Shown here: piece after piece, positions 25,853 to 34,325 of the stretch
Position numbering within the stretch: position 1 is the stretch's first letter
Layout of the letters: every line of letters starts with the position of its first letter
Source of the DNA: CAVPTL01 sp963794415
GTDB lineage: Bacteria; Actinomycetota; Thermoleophilia; Gaiellales; JAICJC01
Assembly (NCBI GenBank): GCA_963794415.1
Contig: CAWCDI010000001.1
Span: forward strand, 1,240,001-1,304,000
Direction: 5' to 3'
Length of the DNA: 64,000 bases
The notes under the pieces: model-generated
What the model saw: only the letters and a program-made list of their open reading frames with translations
Database searches by the model: none
Told to the model about the DNA's origin: nothing
Program-made: the position numbers and the translations under genes

Positions 25853-27009
25853 CGGCTCATCCCCACCGCCTGCTCGCGCTGGAGCTGCTTGCCTTCGGTC
25901 TGAAGCGCCGGCGCGAACATGACCTCGGCCTTCTGGAAGGCCTGGATGCTGTCGTAGCCGGTGGTCGCCATCGAGGTGCGAAGCGCGCCCATCAGGTTGA
26001 GGCGGCCGTCGTTCTCGGTGGCGGGGCCCACCACGATCTGCTCGAGCGTCGCGACCTGCTCGGTCTTGACCCGGGCACCGCGCGGGAGGCTGGGATGGAA
26101 CGTGGCCATGCCCCAGTGGTATCCGTGGCCGGGCGCCTCGGTGGCGCGCGCCAGCGGGGAGCCGATCATGACTGCATCGGCACCGACCGCGATTGCCTTC
26201 GAGATGTCACCGCCGGTGCGCATGCCGCCGTCGGCGATCACGTTCACGTACTGGCCGGTCTCGAGCAGGTGCTGGGTACGGGCGGCGCTTGCATCGGCGA
26301 TTGCCGTTGCCTGCGGCACTCCCACGCCCAGGACGCCGCGGGTGGTACAGGCGGCGCCGGGGCCGACCCCGACGAGCACGCCGGCCGCGCCGGTGCGCAT
26401 CAGGTGCAGCGCTGCCTGGTAGGACGCGCAGCCGCCCACGATGACCGGGACGGGCAGGGAGGCGATGAACTCCTTCAGGTTGAGCGGCTCGACCACGGTC
26501 GAGACGTGCTCGGCCGAGACGACCGTTCCCTGGATGACCAGCACGTCGAGGCCGGCGTCGAGCGCGGCCTGCCAGTGCGTCCTGACCTTCTGCGGAGTCA
26601 GCGACGCCGCGGCGAGGACGCCGGCTGCCTTGATCTCCTTGATGCGCTGGGTGATGAGCTCCGGCTTGACAGGCTCTGCGTAGATCTTCTGCATCGCGTG
26701 GGTCGCCTCGGCCTTCTCATAGCCGGCGATCCTGGCCAGCTCGGCGTCGGCGTCCTCGTAGCGCGTCCAGATGCCCTCGAGGTTGAGCACGCCGAGCCCG
26801 CCGAGCTTGCCGAGCGCGACAGCCGTTGCCGGCGAGACGACGCCGTCCATCGCCGAGGCCATCAGCGGCAGCTCGAGCAGGTGCGGCCCGAGCCTCCAGG
26901 CGATGTCGACGTCCTCGGCGTCGCGGGTGCGCCGCGACGGGACGATCGCTATGTCGTCGAACCCGTAGGCCCGCCGGGCCTTCTTACCGCGTCCAATCTC
27001 AATTTCCAT
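25849..27009 (-). CDS. guaB3: GuaB3-type IMP dehydrogenase family protein
   Basis: A 386-residue TIM-barrel protein without CBS domains. The catalytic-loop motif is GPGAACTTRGVLG, whose Cys is the IMP-binding nucleophile, and GGMRTGGDISKAIAVGADAVMIGSPLA (core GADAVMIGSPLA) binds phosphate. Together with MASAMDGVVSP this matches the actinobacterial GuaB3 group rather than canonical GuaB. GuaB3 proteins have been shown in cyanobacteria to act as IMP dehydrogenases; in actinobacteria they usually coexist with a separate GuaB. Direct coupling to guaA supports a role in GMP synthesis. Confidence 0.92.
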   Translation of the reverse strand: MEIEIGRGKKARRAYGFDDIAIVPSRRTRDAEDVDIAWRLGPHLLELPLMASAMDGVVSPATAVALGKLGGLGVLNLEGIWTRYEDADAELARIAGYEKAEATHAMQKIYAEPVKPELITQRIKEIKAAGVLAAASLTPQKVRTHWQAALDAGLDVLVIQGTVVSAEHVSTVVEPLNLKEFIASLPVPVIVGGCASYQAALHLMRTGAAGVLVGVGPGAACTTRGVLGVGVPQATAIADASAARTQHLLETGQYVNVIADGGMRTGGDISKAIAVGADAVMIGSPLARATEAPGHGYHWGMATFHPSLPRGARVKTEQVATLEQIVVGPATENDGRLNLMGALRTSMATTGYDSIQAFQKAEVMFAPALQTEGKQLQREQAVGMSR

Positions 27010-27034
27010 GCCTAACGCCTCCCCCAGATAGCAG

Positions 27035-27067
27035 ACGACCCAGGACGAAAGTGCCGGCCTGGGTCGT
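27035..27067 (-). promoter_or_regulatory. 10-bp perfect inverted repeat in the guaB3 leader
   Basis: ACGACCCAGG (27035-27044) and CCTGGGTCGT (27058-27067) are exact inverse complements around a 13-base spacer. The repeat sits 26 bases before the guaB3 start, just before the GGGGGAGG ribosome binding site. No T-run follows on the minus strand, so it is more likely an operator or a leader hairpin than a terminator of the upstream kinase gene. Confidence 0.5.
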
Positions 27068-27145
27068 GATCAAGATCGCTCGAGAACCATGCTTTCAATC
27101 TGGAATCACTGTATCAGTGCACCCGGCTGAACACTGCCGCCGAAG

Positions 27146-28111
27146 TCATGACGCCTTGACATGTTGCGGATGGATCTCCTGCACCTCGACCATGCCTGCA
27201 AACCGCGTGACGTCGCGGGTGTCGAACACGCCGGCGCCGACGGATTGCGTGTTGGCCGCTCCGCAGGCAAGCGCGAGCCGGAGGCACTGCTCGTGGGTCT
27301 CCTCGGCCTGCCAGCCCGAGAGGAACCCCGCGAGCAGCGCATCGCCCGATCCGACAGCCGACACCGACTCCTGCCGCGGGATCCACGCGCGGAACAGGCG
27401 ATCGTGGTGGCGGCTCGACCGAAGCAGCGCGTAGCACCCCGTCTTCAGGGTGATCAGCACGCTCTGGGCGCCCATGTCGGCGATCTCGTGCAGCCCGTGC
27501 TGGAAGTCCTCGTCGGTGGTGAACTCGTGGCCGACCAGCGCCTCGGCCTCGCGCTGGTTGGGCGAGACGAGCGAAGGGCCGGCATGGAGGGCAAGCCGCA
27601 TCGGCTCACCGTCGGAATCGACCACCACCTGCACCTTGCGCTTGGCGAGGTCGCGGACCACGTCTGCGTAGAAGCCCGTCGAGACCTTGCGCGGCAGGCT
27701 CCCCGCGAGCACCACGGCCGATGCCGCCTTGCTCAGGTAGCGCAGCCTGTCCATGAGCCGGTCGAGCTCCTCGGGCGTCACCTCTGGCCCGTACTCGTTG
27801 ATCTCGGTCTCGATGCCGCTGGTGGGATCGATCACCGCCGTCGAGGTGCGCGACTCGCCGCCGATGCGCACGAAGTCGTTGATCAGGCCCTCGGACACGA
27901 GGCTGTCCACGATGTGGGTGCCGCTCCGGCCGCCGGCGAGGCCCGTTGCGATCACCGGCTCGCCCAGCGCCTTGAGCACGCGCGCGACGTTGATGCCCTT
28001 GCCGCCCGCCATCGCGACGCCCGCCTGGGCGCGATGGTTGTGGCCCAGCTGGAGGTTCGCCACCGTGAGCGTCTTGTCGACCGCCGCGTTGGCTGTGACA
28101 GTAACGATCAT
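27146..28111 (-). CDS. PfkB-family sugar kinase, 1-phosphofructokinase-like
   Basis: A 321-residue ribokinase-fold kinase. MIVTVTANAAVDKT and AGGKGINVARVLKALG are the substrate-binding motifs of FruK/LacC-type kinases, and SAVGSGDALLAGFLSG carries the catalytic Asp. It probably phosphorylates fructose-1-phosphate or a related hexose phosphate. No fructose PTS gene is next to it, so the assignment to FruK is not secure. Translation is started at 28111, where the conserved N-terminus begins. Confidence 0.85.
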   Translation of the reverse strand: MIVTVTANAAVDKTLTVANLQLGHNHRAQAGVAMAGGKGINVARVLKALGEPVIATGLAGGRSGTHIVDSLVSEGLINDFVRIGGESRTSTAVIDPTSGIETEINEYGPEVTPEELDRLMDRLRYLSKAASAVVLAGSLPRKVSTGFYADVVRDLAKRKVQVVVDSDGEPMRLALHAGPSLVSPNQREAEALVGHEFTTDEDFQHGLHEIADMGAQSVLITLKTGCYALLRSSRHHDRLFRAWIPRQESVSAVGSGDALLAGFLSGWQAEETHEQCLRLALACGAANTQSVGAGVFDTRDVTRFAGMVEVQEIHPQHVKAS

Positions 28112-28198
28112 TGGCGAGCCCCGGTCATGTGCCGCGACCATTGTAGACGCAGCGACGCGCTCTTCTCGAAACCTTTAACCACACGTAGGCTTGAGGAG

Positions 28199-28507
28199 AT
28201 GTTTGGGTCGAAGGAACGCGCAGTGGTGACGATCGCCGTCATCCTCGAGGTTGGCATTGCCGGCTGGTGGCGGGGCGACGGCGCGCTCTGGCTGGTGGTC
28301 ATGCTGGCCGCGGTCACGCTGTTCGACTGCGCCCTCGGGATGGTGCGGCGCCGCTCGTACGGCGATCTCGTCGGGGTCGAGCTGGGCGCCGTGCTGGTCG
28401 CGCTCGTCCTGCGAAGCAGCGATGCACTCCTGATCGGGTCGGTCGCGGCGGCGTGCATGGCGTGGCTCGTGCGGCCGCAGCGCCAGATCACGGTGCGCAG
28501 CACCTGA
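28199..28507 (+). CDS. Small membrane protein (102 aa)
   Basis: A 102-residue protein with three hydrophobic stretches (about 8-25, 29-48 and 60-92) split by a short Arg-rich loop (VRRRSYGD). TAGGCT (28186-28191) lies seven bases before the ATG, fitting a leaderless start; GAGGAG directly abuts the ATG and is too close to serve. Its TGA ends one base before the convergent pyrF stop. No family recognised. Confidence 0.65.
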   Translation: MFGSKERAVVTIAVILEVGIAGWWRGDGALWLVVMLAAVTLFDCALGMVRRRSYGDLVGVELGAVLVALVLRSSDALLIGSVAAACMAWLVRPQRQITVRST

Positions 28508-29386
28508 TCAGGACATCACGGCGGCGCGCCTGAGCTCGGCCGCGGCGGAGCGCACGGCCTGCTGCCAGTCGCCGCCGCGCTCGCGCCAGGCGTAGATCAC
28601 CGAGCGCGAGGCGCTGATCAGCCCGCCTGCAGGGTGATTCGCAAACGCTGCCGCGAGATCCTCGGCCCGGCCGCCCTGCGCGCCCACCCCGGGCAGCAGG
28701 AACGGCGTGCTGGGCATCAGCTCACGCGCCCGCGCGATGAGATCCGGGTGCGTCGCGCCGAAGACCGTGCCGACGGCGGAGAGCCCTGCATCGCCGATGT
28801 ACGGCTTGCCCCATTCGTCGATGAGCCGGGCCACGTGCTCCCAGAGGAGGCCGCCGCCAGCGAGCTCGAGCTCCTGCAGGTCGGCGCCGCCGGGATTGGA
28901 CGTGCGGCAGAGGACGAAGATGCCGGCGCCATCGCCGCAGGCCGCGAGGAACGGCGCGAGCGAGTCACCGCCCAGGTACGGGTTGACCGTCACGGCATCG
29001 CCGATGGGCGGCTGGCCGTCGCGGGGATGCAGCCACGCCTGGGCATACGCCTCGGCAGTGGATCCGATGTCGCCGCGCTTGGCATCGGCCAGCACGATGA
29101 GCCCTGCCTCGCGCGCATGCGCGCAGACGCGCTCGAGCGCGGAGAACCCGTGCCCGCCCAGCGCCTCGAAGAACGCCACCTGAGGCTTCACCGCGACAGC
29201 CTCGCCGGCGATCGCGTCGATCACCTGGGTGCAGAACCGCTCGTAGGCTCGCGCCCGCCCGCTCGTGCCGGGGTGCAAGCCGGTGATCACGGCCGGCGGC
29301 AGCTGCTCGATCCGGGGATCGAGGCCGACGCACAGGGTGCTTCCCGTGCGCTCCACCGCTTCCGCGAGACGGTCACCGAAGTTCAT
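28508..29386 (-). CDS. pyrF: Orotidine-5'-phosphate decarboxylase
   Basis: A 292-residue enzyme of the longer (type 2) PyrF group, performing the last step of UMP synthesis. LCVGLDPR near the start and the catalytic LADAKRGDIGSTAEAY (Lys-Asp pair) near 100 are intact, as is the phosphate-binding GVGAQGG region. The ATG at 29386 is the first that gives family-like sequence. pyrE lies 3.7 kb away and is not in the same operon. Confidence 0.94.
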   Translation of the reverse strand: MNFGDRLAEAVERTGSTLCVGLDPRIEQLPPAVITGLHPGTSGRARAYERFCTQVIDAIAGEAVAVKPQVAFFEALGGHGFSALERVCAHAREAGLIVLADAKRGDIGSTAEAYAQAWLHPRDGQPPIGDAVTVNPYLGGDSLAPFLAACGDGAGIFVLCRTSNPGGADLQELELAGGGLLWEHVARLIDEWGKPYIGDAGLSAVGTVFGATHPDLIARARELMPSTPFLLPGVGAQGGRAEDLAAAFANHPAGGLISASRSVIYAWRERGGDWQQAVRSAAAELRRAAVMS

Positions 29387-29409
29387 CGCCCGGCAGCATA
29401 GTGCGGCGC

Positions 29410-31299
29410 TCAGTCGCGCAGGGGGATCGACGACCGCGCCGCGGCGATGCGCTCGGCCGCCGCGTCGAGCGAGGAGTGGTCGATCGGCACGGGGCGCGTG
29501 CAGCGCCCCGGCCTGGCCAGCGCCGATGACACCAGCCTGGCGCACTCGTCCTCACCCGGCTCCAGCACGACAGGGCGCGCCTCCATGGCCGGGCGCAGCG
29601 ACACCAGCAGCGACTCGATCTCGAGCCGCGCGTCGCCCACCCGCGGGATCCTGCGCCGGGCGACGACGCGGCCGCGCGCGCACGCAAACGCCTGGACGAA
29701 CCGGTCGTCCATGTCCGGCGCCAGCACCACGCCGCTTCGCCCGACCGCGGTCCGCAGGCTCGCGAGCGTCTTGCCCACGAGCTTCACCGCCGCGAGCTGG
29801 TCGCGGACCGCCGCGGCCTGCTCGAAACGGCGCTGGCGGCCGAGCTCGCGCATGCGCGACTCGAGCCGCGCCGTGGGATCGACCAGGCCATCCCCCTTGA
29901 GCCACCGGCCGGTACGTGCCACGGCGTCGTCGTAGTCGGCCACGGCGTCGCCGCCGCGACAGGGCGCGCGGCACCGGCCGAGCTCGCCCGCGAGACACGT
30001 GCCGTCGTCCACGGGTCGCACCGGCCGGCACGTCCGCAGCCCGAGCGACTCGCGCACCGCACCCGCAGCGACCTGTGCGCGTGACCGTGACGTGATGGGC
30101 CCGGCCGAGATGGCGCCGGGGTGAGGCAGCGCCGTCACCCGCAGCCGGGGGACGGGCTCGTCGGTGGTCAGGGTGAGGTAGCAGCTGCGCTCAGGGTGGG
30201 CAGACCGCCGGTTGGCGGGAGGACGCAGCCGCTTGATGAGCTCGAGCTCCAAGAGCGATGCCTCGAACTCCGACCCCATCGGCCGCGTCTCGATGCGCTC
30301 GGTCGCAGCGAGCGCGTCCTCGACGGGCCGGCGGTTGGCCCCGCCGGTGAAGTACGAGCGCACGCGGGCCCGCAGGTCGGTGGCCTTGCCGACGTAGAGC
30401 ACGCGGCTGTCGCTGCCGTGGAAGAGGTAGACGCCCGGGCCGGTGGGCGCGCCGGCGGCGAGGCTGCGGCGCGTGCGGGCAGCCCGGGTGACGGGTGCGC
30501 AGAGCCCGATCACGTCGCCCACCGTCTCGGCGCCGCGCTCCTGCGCCATGCCGAGCAGCGCGAGCAGCACGTCGGCAGTGGCCTGCGCGTCGGGCAGCGC
30601 GCGGTGACAGGGCTTGACCTCGGTGTCGAACCGCTCGGCGAGCGTCGCCAGGTTCATCCGCGGCACCCTGCCGGCCAGCAGCCGCCGCCCCAGCATCACG
30701 GTGTCGATCACCGGCGCCGCCAGCCGCATGCCGCGGCCGCGCGCAAGCTCGGCGTCAACGAACGAGATGTCGAAGCGCGCGTTGTGGGCCACCAGCACCG
30801 CCCCGGCCGCGAAGTGCAGGAACTCGTTGAGCACCAGCTCGGCCCGCGGCTTGCCGCGGACGTCCCAGCTGGTGATGCCGGTGATCGCGGTGATCTGGGA
30901 CGGCACCGGCCGTCTGGGATCGACCAGCCGCTCGAAGGTCGCGACATGCTGCAGCCCGCTGACGCGCACCGCCCCCACCTCGACGATCCTCGACGACACC
31001 GGGCTGGTGCCGGTGGTCTCGAGATCGAACACCACGTACTCCGCTTGCTCGAGCGGCAGATCCAGCAGCGACCCGACCTGATCCCACTCCGCGAGGGCGA
31101 GCTCGGCGCCGGATCGCCAGACGAACCGCGCGTCCGCGCGCACGACCTCGTCCACCAGCTGGCGCACCAGCGCCGACGGGCTGGAGCGCAGCGCGAAGAG
31201 GCACGTCGCGGCATCGCCGCTCGAGACCGGCGCCTGGGTGCGCGTCAGGAGCTCGTAGAGCCGGTCGGCGCCGTCGAGGGTGAGTTGGGCTGTAGCCAT
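29410..31299 (-). CDS. DEDD exonuclease fused to a UvrC-like GIY-YIG nuclease
   Basis: A 629-residue fusion. Residues about 85-250 form a DnaQ/epsilon-like 3'-5' exonuclease with Asp92 and Glu94 in VVFDLETTG, HNARFDISF and PDAQATAD. Residues about 310-400 form a GIY-YIG nuclease (GVYLF, LYVGKATDLRARV) as in UvrC and Cho, and a UVR-like helix pair lies near 525 (RRFEQAAAVRDQL). The UvrC RNase H-like and HhH domains are missing. This layout is known in actinobacteria as a Cho-like repair protein. A perfect LexA box lies directly upstream, so it should be induced by DNA damage. Confidence 0.92.
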   Translation of the reverse strand: MATAQLTLDGADRLYELLTRTQAPVSSGDAATCLFALRSSPSALVRQLVDEVVRADARFVWRSGAELALAEWDQVGSLLDLPLEQAEYVVFDLETTGTSPVSSRIVEVGAVRVSGLQHVATFERLVDPRRPVPSQITAITGITSWDVRGKPRAELVLNEFLHFAAGAVLVAHNARFDISFVDAELARGRGMRLAAPVIDTVMLGRRLLAGRVPRMNLATLAERFDTEVKPCHRALPDAQATADVLLALLGMAQERGAETVGDVIGLCAPVTRAARTRRSLAAGAPTGPGVYLFHGSDSRVLYVGKATDLRARVRSYFTGGANRRPVEDALAATERIETRPMGSEFEASLLELELIKRLRPPANRRSAHPERSCYLTLTTDEPVPRLRVTALPHPGAISAGPITSRSRAQVAAGAVRESLGLRTCRPVRPVDDGTCLAGELGRCRAPCRGGDAVADYDDAVARTGRWLKGDGLVDPTARLESRMRELGRQRRFEQAAAVRDQLAAVKLVGKTLASLRTAVGRSGVVLAPDMDDRFVQAFACARGRVVARRRIPRVGDARLEIESLLVSLRPAMEARPVVLEPGEDECARLVSSALARPGRCTRPVPIDHSSLDAAAERIAAARSSIPLRD

Positions 31300-31301
31300 A
31301 C

Positions 31302-31315
31302 CGAACGTATGTTCG
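31302..31315 (-). promoter_or_regulatory. LexA (SOS) box
   Basis: CGAACGTATGTTCG is an exact match to the Gram-positive/actinobacterial LexA site CGAACnnnnGTTCG. It ends three bases before the ATG of the exonuclease/GIY-YIG gene, so bound LexA would block both transcription and start-site access. Confidence 0.85.
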
Positions 31316-31458
31316 CACAGCGCCCGGACGACGCCGAAGAGCCCTGGAAATGCTTTGCCGTATTTGCTGTCTTTGCCGTGTGCTAGTGTCACCCCGCCTT
31401 GAGATCGTTACGGATTACAAGCGGTTCCCGCGTCATTTTCAATCCCGGAGGAGTTCCA

Positions 31459-32607
31459 GTGAAACAGGTATTCGGAGTGCTCCTCGCGACGGTTGCCGCC
31501 GCGTGCCTGGCGCCATCCGCCGGGCTGGCCGCCACCGGCTCGTACTCCCCTCCCCGGCCTGCCTCCAGCTATCAGACCAACGGCCGGGTCGAGGTCGTCG
31601 TCATCAGCGGCACGACCGCGTACCTCGGCGGGAAGTTCACGTCGGTGAGACCAGCCGGCGCGTCGCCGGGCGCACGGCAGATCGCCCGGAGCCACGCCGC
31701 GGCGATCGACCTGCGGACGGGCGCCGTGCTGCCGTGGAACCCGGCCCCCAACGGCACCGTGCAGACCATCGCCGTGAGCGGCCAGACGATCGTGATGGGC
31801 GGGTCGTTCACCAGGCTCGGCGCGATCGGCGCGGGGAGGCTCGTGGGAGTCACCGCCAGCACCGGTGCGCTCGTGTGGCGGGCCAAGCCCAACAAGGAGG
31901 TGTCGGACGTGGTCGTGAGCGACGGCGTGGCCTACGCCGGCGGCGCCTTCACGAGGGTGGGCTCGAGCCCGCGCCCCTACCTGCTCGCTGTCAGCGCGGC
32001 CACCGGCGAGCTCAGCTCGACCTGGATGCCGGCAGCCGATGCACCCGTGACCGCCCTCGACCTCTCGCCCAGCGGCTCCGCTGTCATCACCGGCGGCGAG
32101 TTCACCCAGCTCGACGGCCAGGCGGTGGCGAACCTCGGATCGCTCGACGCATCCACCGGTGCGCTCACCAGCTGGCGGCCGGCCTTCCCGCTGAGCGTCG
32201 TCTCGCTGGCCGCCGATGCCGCCGGGGTCTACGTCGGCGGGCTGGGAGACGGCGGCAACTTCGCGGCGTTCGACCCGGTCACCGGTGCGACCCGCTGGCT
32301 CGGAGGCACCGACGGCAATGTCCAGGCCGTCGCGGCCGCCAACGGCGTCGTCTACGTGGGCGGCCACTTCGTGAACTACTGCGGGCCTGCGACGGGCGCC
32401 CGCCTCTGCCCCACGCCGGTGAGACGGTCGAAGCTCCTGGCCATCGGATCGCCCAGCGGCCAGCTCTCGCCGTGGAATCCCATCGCAAACAGCGTGCTGG
32501 GCGTGTTCGCCCTCGCGGCCGGTGACGGCTACGTCGCCGTCGGCGGGGACTTCACCCGCATCGGCGGACAGGCACAGCAGGGGTTCGCGCTCTTTCCGCT
32601 GACCTGA
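31459..32607 (+). CDS. Secreted beta-propeller protein
   Basis: A 382-residue exported protein. The signal peptide (about 1-27) ends GLAA; the mature part holds about seven repeats of the form VYVGGxFTxLGG...LxALDxxTG...W (for example YLGGKFTSV, VMGGSFTRLG, ITGGEFTQLDG, VAVGGDFTRIGG), the hallmark of delta-60/PQQ-like propellers. Probably a scaffold or binding protein outside the cell; no catalytic residues are apparent. GGAGG lies seven bases before the GTG start. Confidence 0.83.
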   Translation: MKQVFGVLLATVAAACLAPSAGLAATGSYSPPRPASSYQTNGRVEVVVISGTTAYLGGKFTSVRPAGASPGARQIARSHAAAIDLRTGAVLPWNPAPNGTVQTIAVSGQTIVMGGSFTRLGAIGAGRLVGVTASTGALVWRAKPNKEVSDVVVSDGVAYAGGAFTRVGSSPRPYLLAVSAATGELSSTWMPAADAPVTALDLSPSGSAVITGGEFTQLDGQAVANLGSLDASTGALTSWRPAFPLSVVSLAADAAGVYVGGLGDGGNFAAFDPVTGATRWLGGTDGNVQAVAAANGVVYVGGHFVNYCGPATGARLCPTPVRRSKLLAIGSPSGQLSPWNPIANSVLGVFALAAGDGYVAVGGDFTRIGGQAQQGFALFPLT

Positions 32608-32621
32608 TTCATGCGCGAAAA

Positions 32622-32664
32622 CACCACCGCCCGCCGGGCGAGAGACGCACGGCGGGCGGTGGTG
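32622..32664. terminator. Bidirectional intrinsic terminator
   Basis: CACCACCGCCCGCCG (32622-32636) and its perfect complement (32650-32664) form a 15-bp stem with a 13-base loop, flanked by AAAA on both sides. It sits between the convergent propeller gene and HU and yields a T-run for the minus-strand transcript. Confidence 0.78.
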
Positions 32665-32689
32665 AAAACCTTCGCGATGCTCGAACGAG

Positions 32690-32968
32690 CTACTGCTTGA
32701 CAGCGGCCTTCAGCTGGCTACCCGCAGAGAACTTCGGCACCTTGCTCGCCGGGATGGTGACCTTCTCGGTGGGGTTGCGCGGGTTCACGCCGGTGCGGGC
32801 CTTGCGAGCCTGAACGCTGAACTTCCCGAACCCAGTGAACGTCACCTCGTCGCCACTCTTCAGCGCGTCTTTGACGGACTCGAGCACGGCATCGAGGGCG
32901 GCGCCGGCGTCCTTCTTGGAAAGTCCTGACCTCGACGCCACGGCGTCGATGAAGTCGGCTTTGGTCAC
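32690..32968 (-). CDS. hup: HU-family DNA-binding protein
   Basis: A 92-residue nucleoid protein that bends DNA as a dimer. It shows the HU core: MTKADFIDAVA, GDEVTFTGFGKF, and the beta-arm RTGVNPRNPTEKVTIPA with its intercalating proline. The Lys-rich tail of mycobacterial HupB is absent. GTG start with AGGAGG five bases upstream. It is monocistronic and ends in a strong terminator. Confidence 0.97.
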   Translation of the reverse strand: MTKADFIDAVASRSGLSKKDAGAALDAVLESVKDALKSGDEVTFTGFGKFSVQARKARTGVNPRNPTEKVTIPASKVPKFSAGSQLKAAVKQ

Positions 32969-33065
32969 GTGATCCTCCTGAGTCGTGAATATGGGCTAGA
33001 ACTTGTGAAGCGCTAGCACCCTACCACCCCCATCGGACGGCGACAAACGGCTCGGGGAGCGGAAT

Positions 33066-33623
33066 TCAGGCGGGCTGGGGCGGTGCCGCGATGCCGAGGT
33101 CGGCCACGGTGTAGAGGGATGCAAGCCGTACGCCTGCGGCGGCAATCGCCTCGGCGCCACCCTCCATGCGGTCAACCACGCAAATTGCAGCGGAAACCTC
33201 GAGTCCCGCAGCGCGCAGACCGTTGACGGCATCGAGCAGCGCACCGCCGGAAGTGACGACGTCCTCGACGACGCAAACGCGCTGCCCAGGCTCGAAAACC
33301 CCCTCGAGCCGCTTCGCAGTGCCGTAGTCCTTCGCCTCCTTGCGGACGATCACGAAGGGCAGCCCGCTGTGCACCGACGCGAGCGCTGCCAGCGGCACCG
33401 CGCCGAGCTCGGGACCCGCCAGGAGCTGCGCGTCGGGAGCGTGCTCGGTGCGGACGTCGGCGATGAGCCTGCCAAGGCCGTCGAGCAGCGCCGGATCGGT
33501 CTCGAACCGGTACTTGTCGAGGTAGTAGGAGCTGCGCCGGCCCGAGCGGAGCACGAAGTCTCCCGTGAGATACGCGCGCTCGACGAGCCGCGCGCCGAGC
33601 GCCTGACGATCGGCGCCGTTCAT
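33066..33623 (-). CDS. pyrE: Orotate phosphoribosyltransferase
   Basis: A 185-residue type I phosphoribosyltransferase joining orotate to PRPP. The PRPP loop is VCVVEDVVTSGGA near 117, and FVIVRKEAKDYG is the catalytic-loop region. The ATG overlaps the stop of the upstream small gene (ATGA). Length is close to the family norm. Confidence 0.94.
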   Translation of the reverse strand: MNGADRQALGARLVERAYLTGDFVLRSGRRSSYYLDKYRFETDPALLDGLGRLIADVRTEHAPDAQLLAGPELGAVPLAALASVHSGLPFVIVRKEAKDYGTAKRLEGVFEPGQRVCVVEDVVTSGGALLDAVNGLRAAGLEVSAAICVVDRMEGGAEAIAAAGVRLASLYTVADLGIAAPPQPA

Positions 33624-33841
33624 TTGGCGTTGGCGGCGGTGATCGCCTCGGTCGCGAGGGGAAGCACCCGATCGGCATCGGGATTGCCCTGCGCCAGCGA
33701 GACCATCGAGCCGTCCTCGAAGTAGAGATCGACCCGCGTGCGGTTGCGCTCGGTGTGCCGGCGGTAGACGAGCGTGCCGGCAAAGGATGCGGCTCCGACG
33801 AGGCCCGTGACGACCAGCCTGCGCTTACGCATCCTTACCAT
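33620..33841 (-). CDS. Small N-terminally anchored protein (73 aa)
   Basis: A 73-residue protein with a basic start (MRKRRLVV), one hydrophobic segment (about 9-24) and a polar tail containing VDLYFEDGSMVSLAQG. Similar short genes precede pyrE in some actinobacteria, but no function is known. It overlaps pyrE by ATGA and the preceding gene by up to 17 bases; the ATG at 33832 is an alternative start. Confidence 0.68.
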   Translation of the reverse strand: MVRMRKRRLVVTGLVGAASFAGTLVYRRHTERNRTRVDLYFEDGSMVSLAQGNPDADRVLPLATEAITAANAK

Positions 33842-34263
33842 CCTTCGGGGCAGCGGCCGGCTCGGCCGGCTCGGGCGCCGCGTCGTCTGCCTCCGCGCTT
33901 GCGGAGGCAGCAGGCTCGGGCGCGCCGTCGAGCTGGCGGAGCAAGGTCTTGAGGTCGTAGAACACGAGGCCGGCCGTGGGCTCGGGCGCCGTCGTGGCGA
34001 GGGCCATCAGATCGCCGTCAAGGACGATGAAGAGGCTTCCCTCCGGCGTTGCGGCCTGAAGCTGAGCGACTCCCTTCGCGACCGAGGTCGCGGCGCACCT
34101 GGTCGGCGTGCTCGACGATGTCTGCGGCCAGCCGCCCGAGCGTCTCGGACGTGGGGCCGGTCACCGTTGAGGCCTGCACCTCGCCCGAGCGGTACGCCAG
34201 CACGACCACCTCGATCTGGGTGGAGAGATCCTTGAGCTCGGCCAGCGCTGCCACGGCATCCAT
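33825..34263 (-). CDS. Roadblock/LC7-like small protein, frameshifted
   Basis: Two frames combine into one protein of about 145 residues. The first (from 34263) reads MDAVAALAELKDLSTQIE up to DLGREG; the second continues VAQLQAATPEGSLFIVLDG and LVFYDLKTLL, then an Ala/Glu/Pro-rich tail. Removing one base from the run at 34072-34074 joins them. The mixed helix-strand pattern (ELxxLSxxIEVVVLA, then a long helix, then LFIVLDGDLMALAT) looks like a roadblock/LC7 fold, which is an inference. It heads a unit with the 73-residue gene and pyrE. Confidence 0.6.
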
Positions 34264-34325
34264 CGCGCCCAAACTAGCACAAGCACTGTCGGGCACGACG
34301 CCCCTTCAGGATATCCTCATACCCC

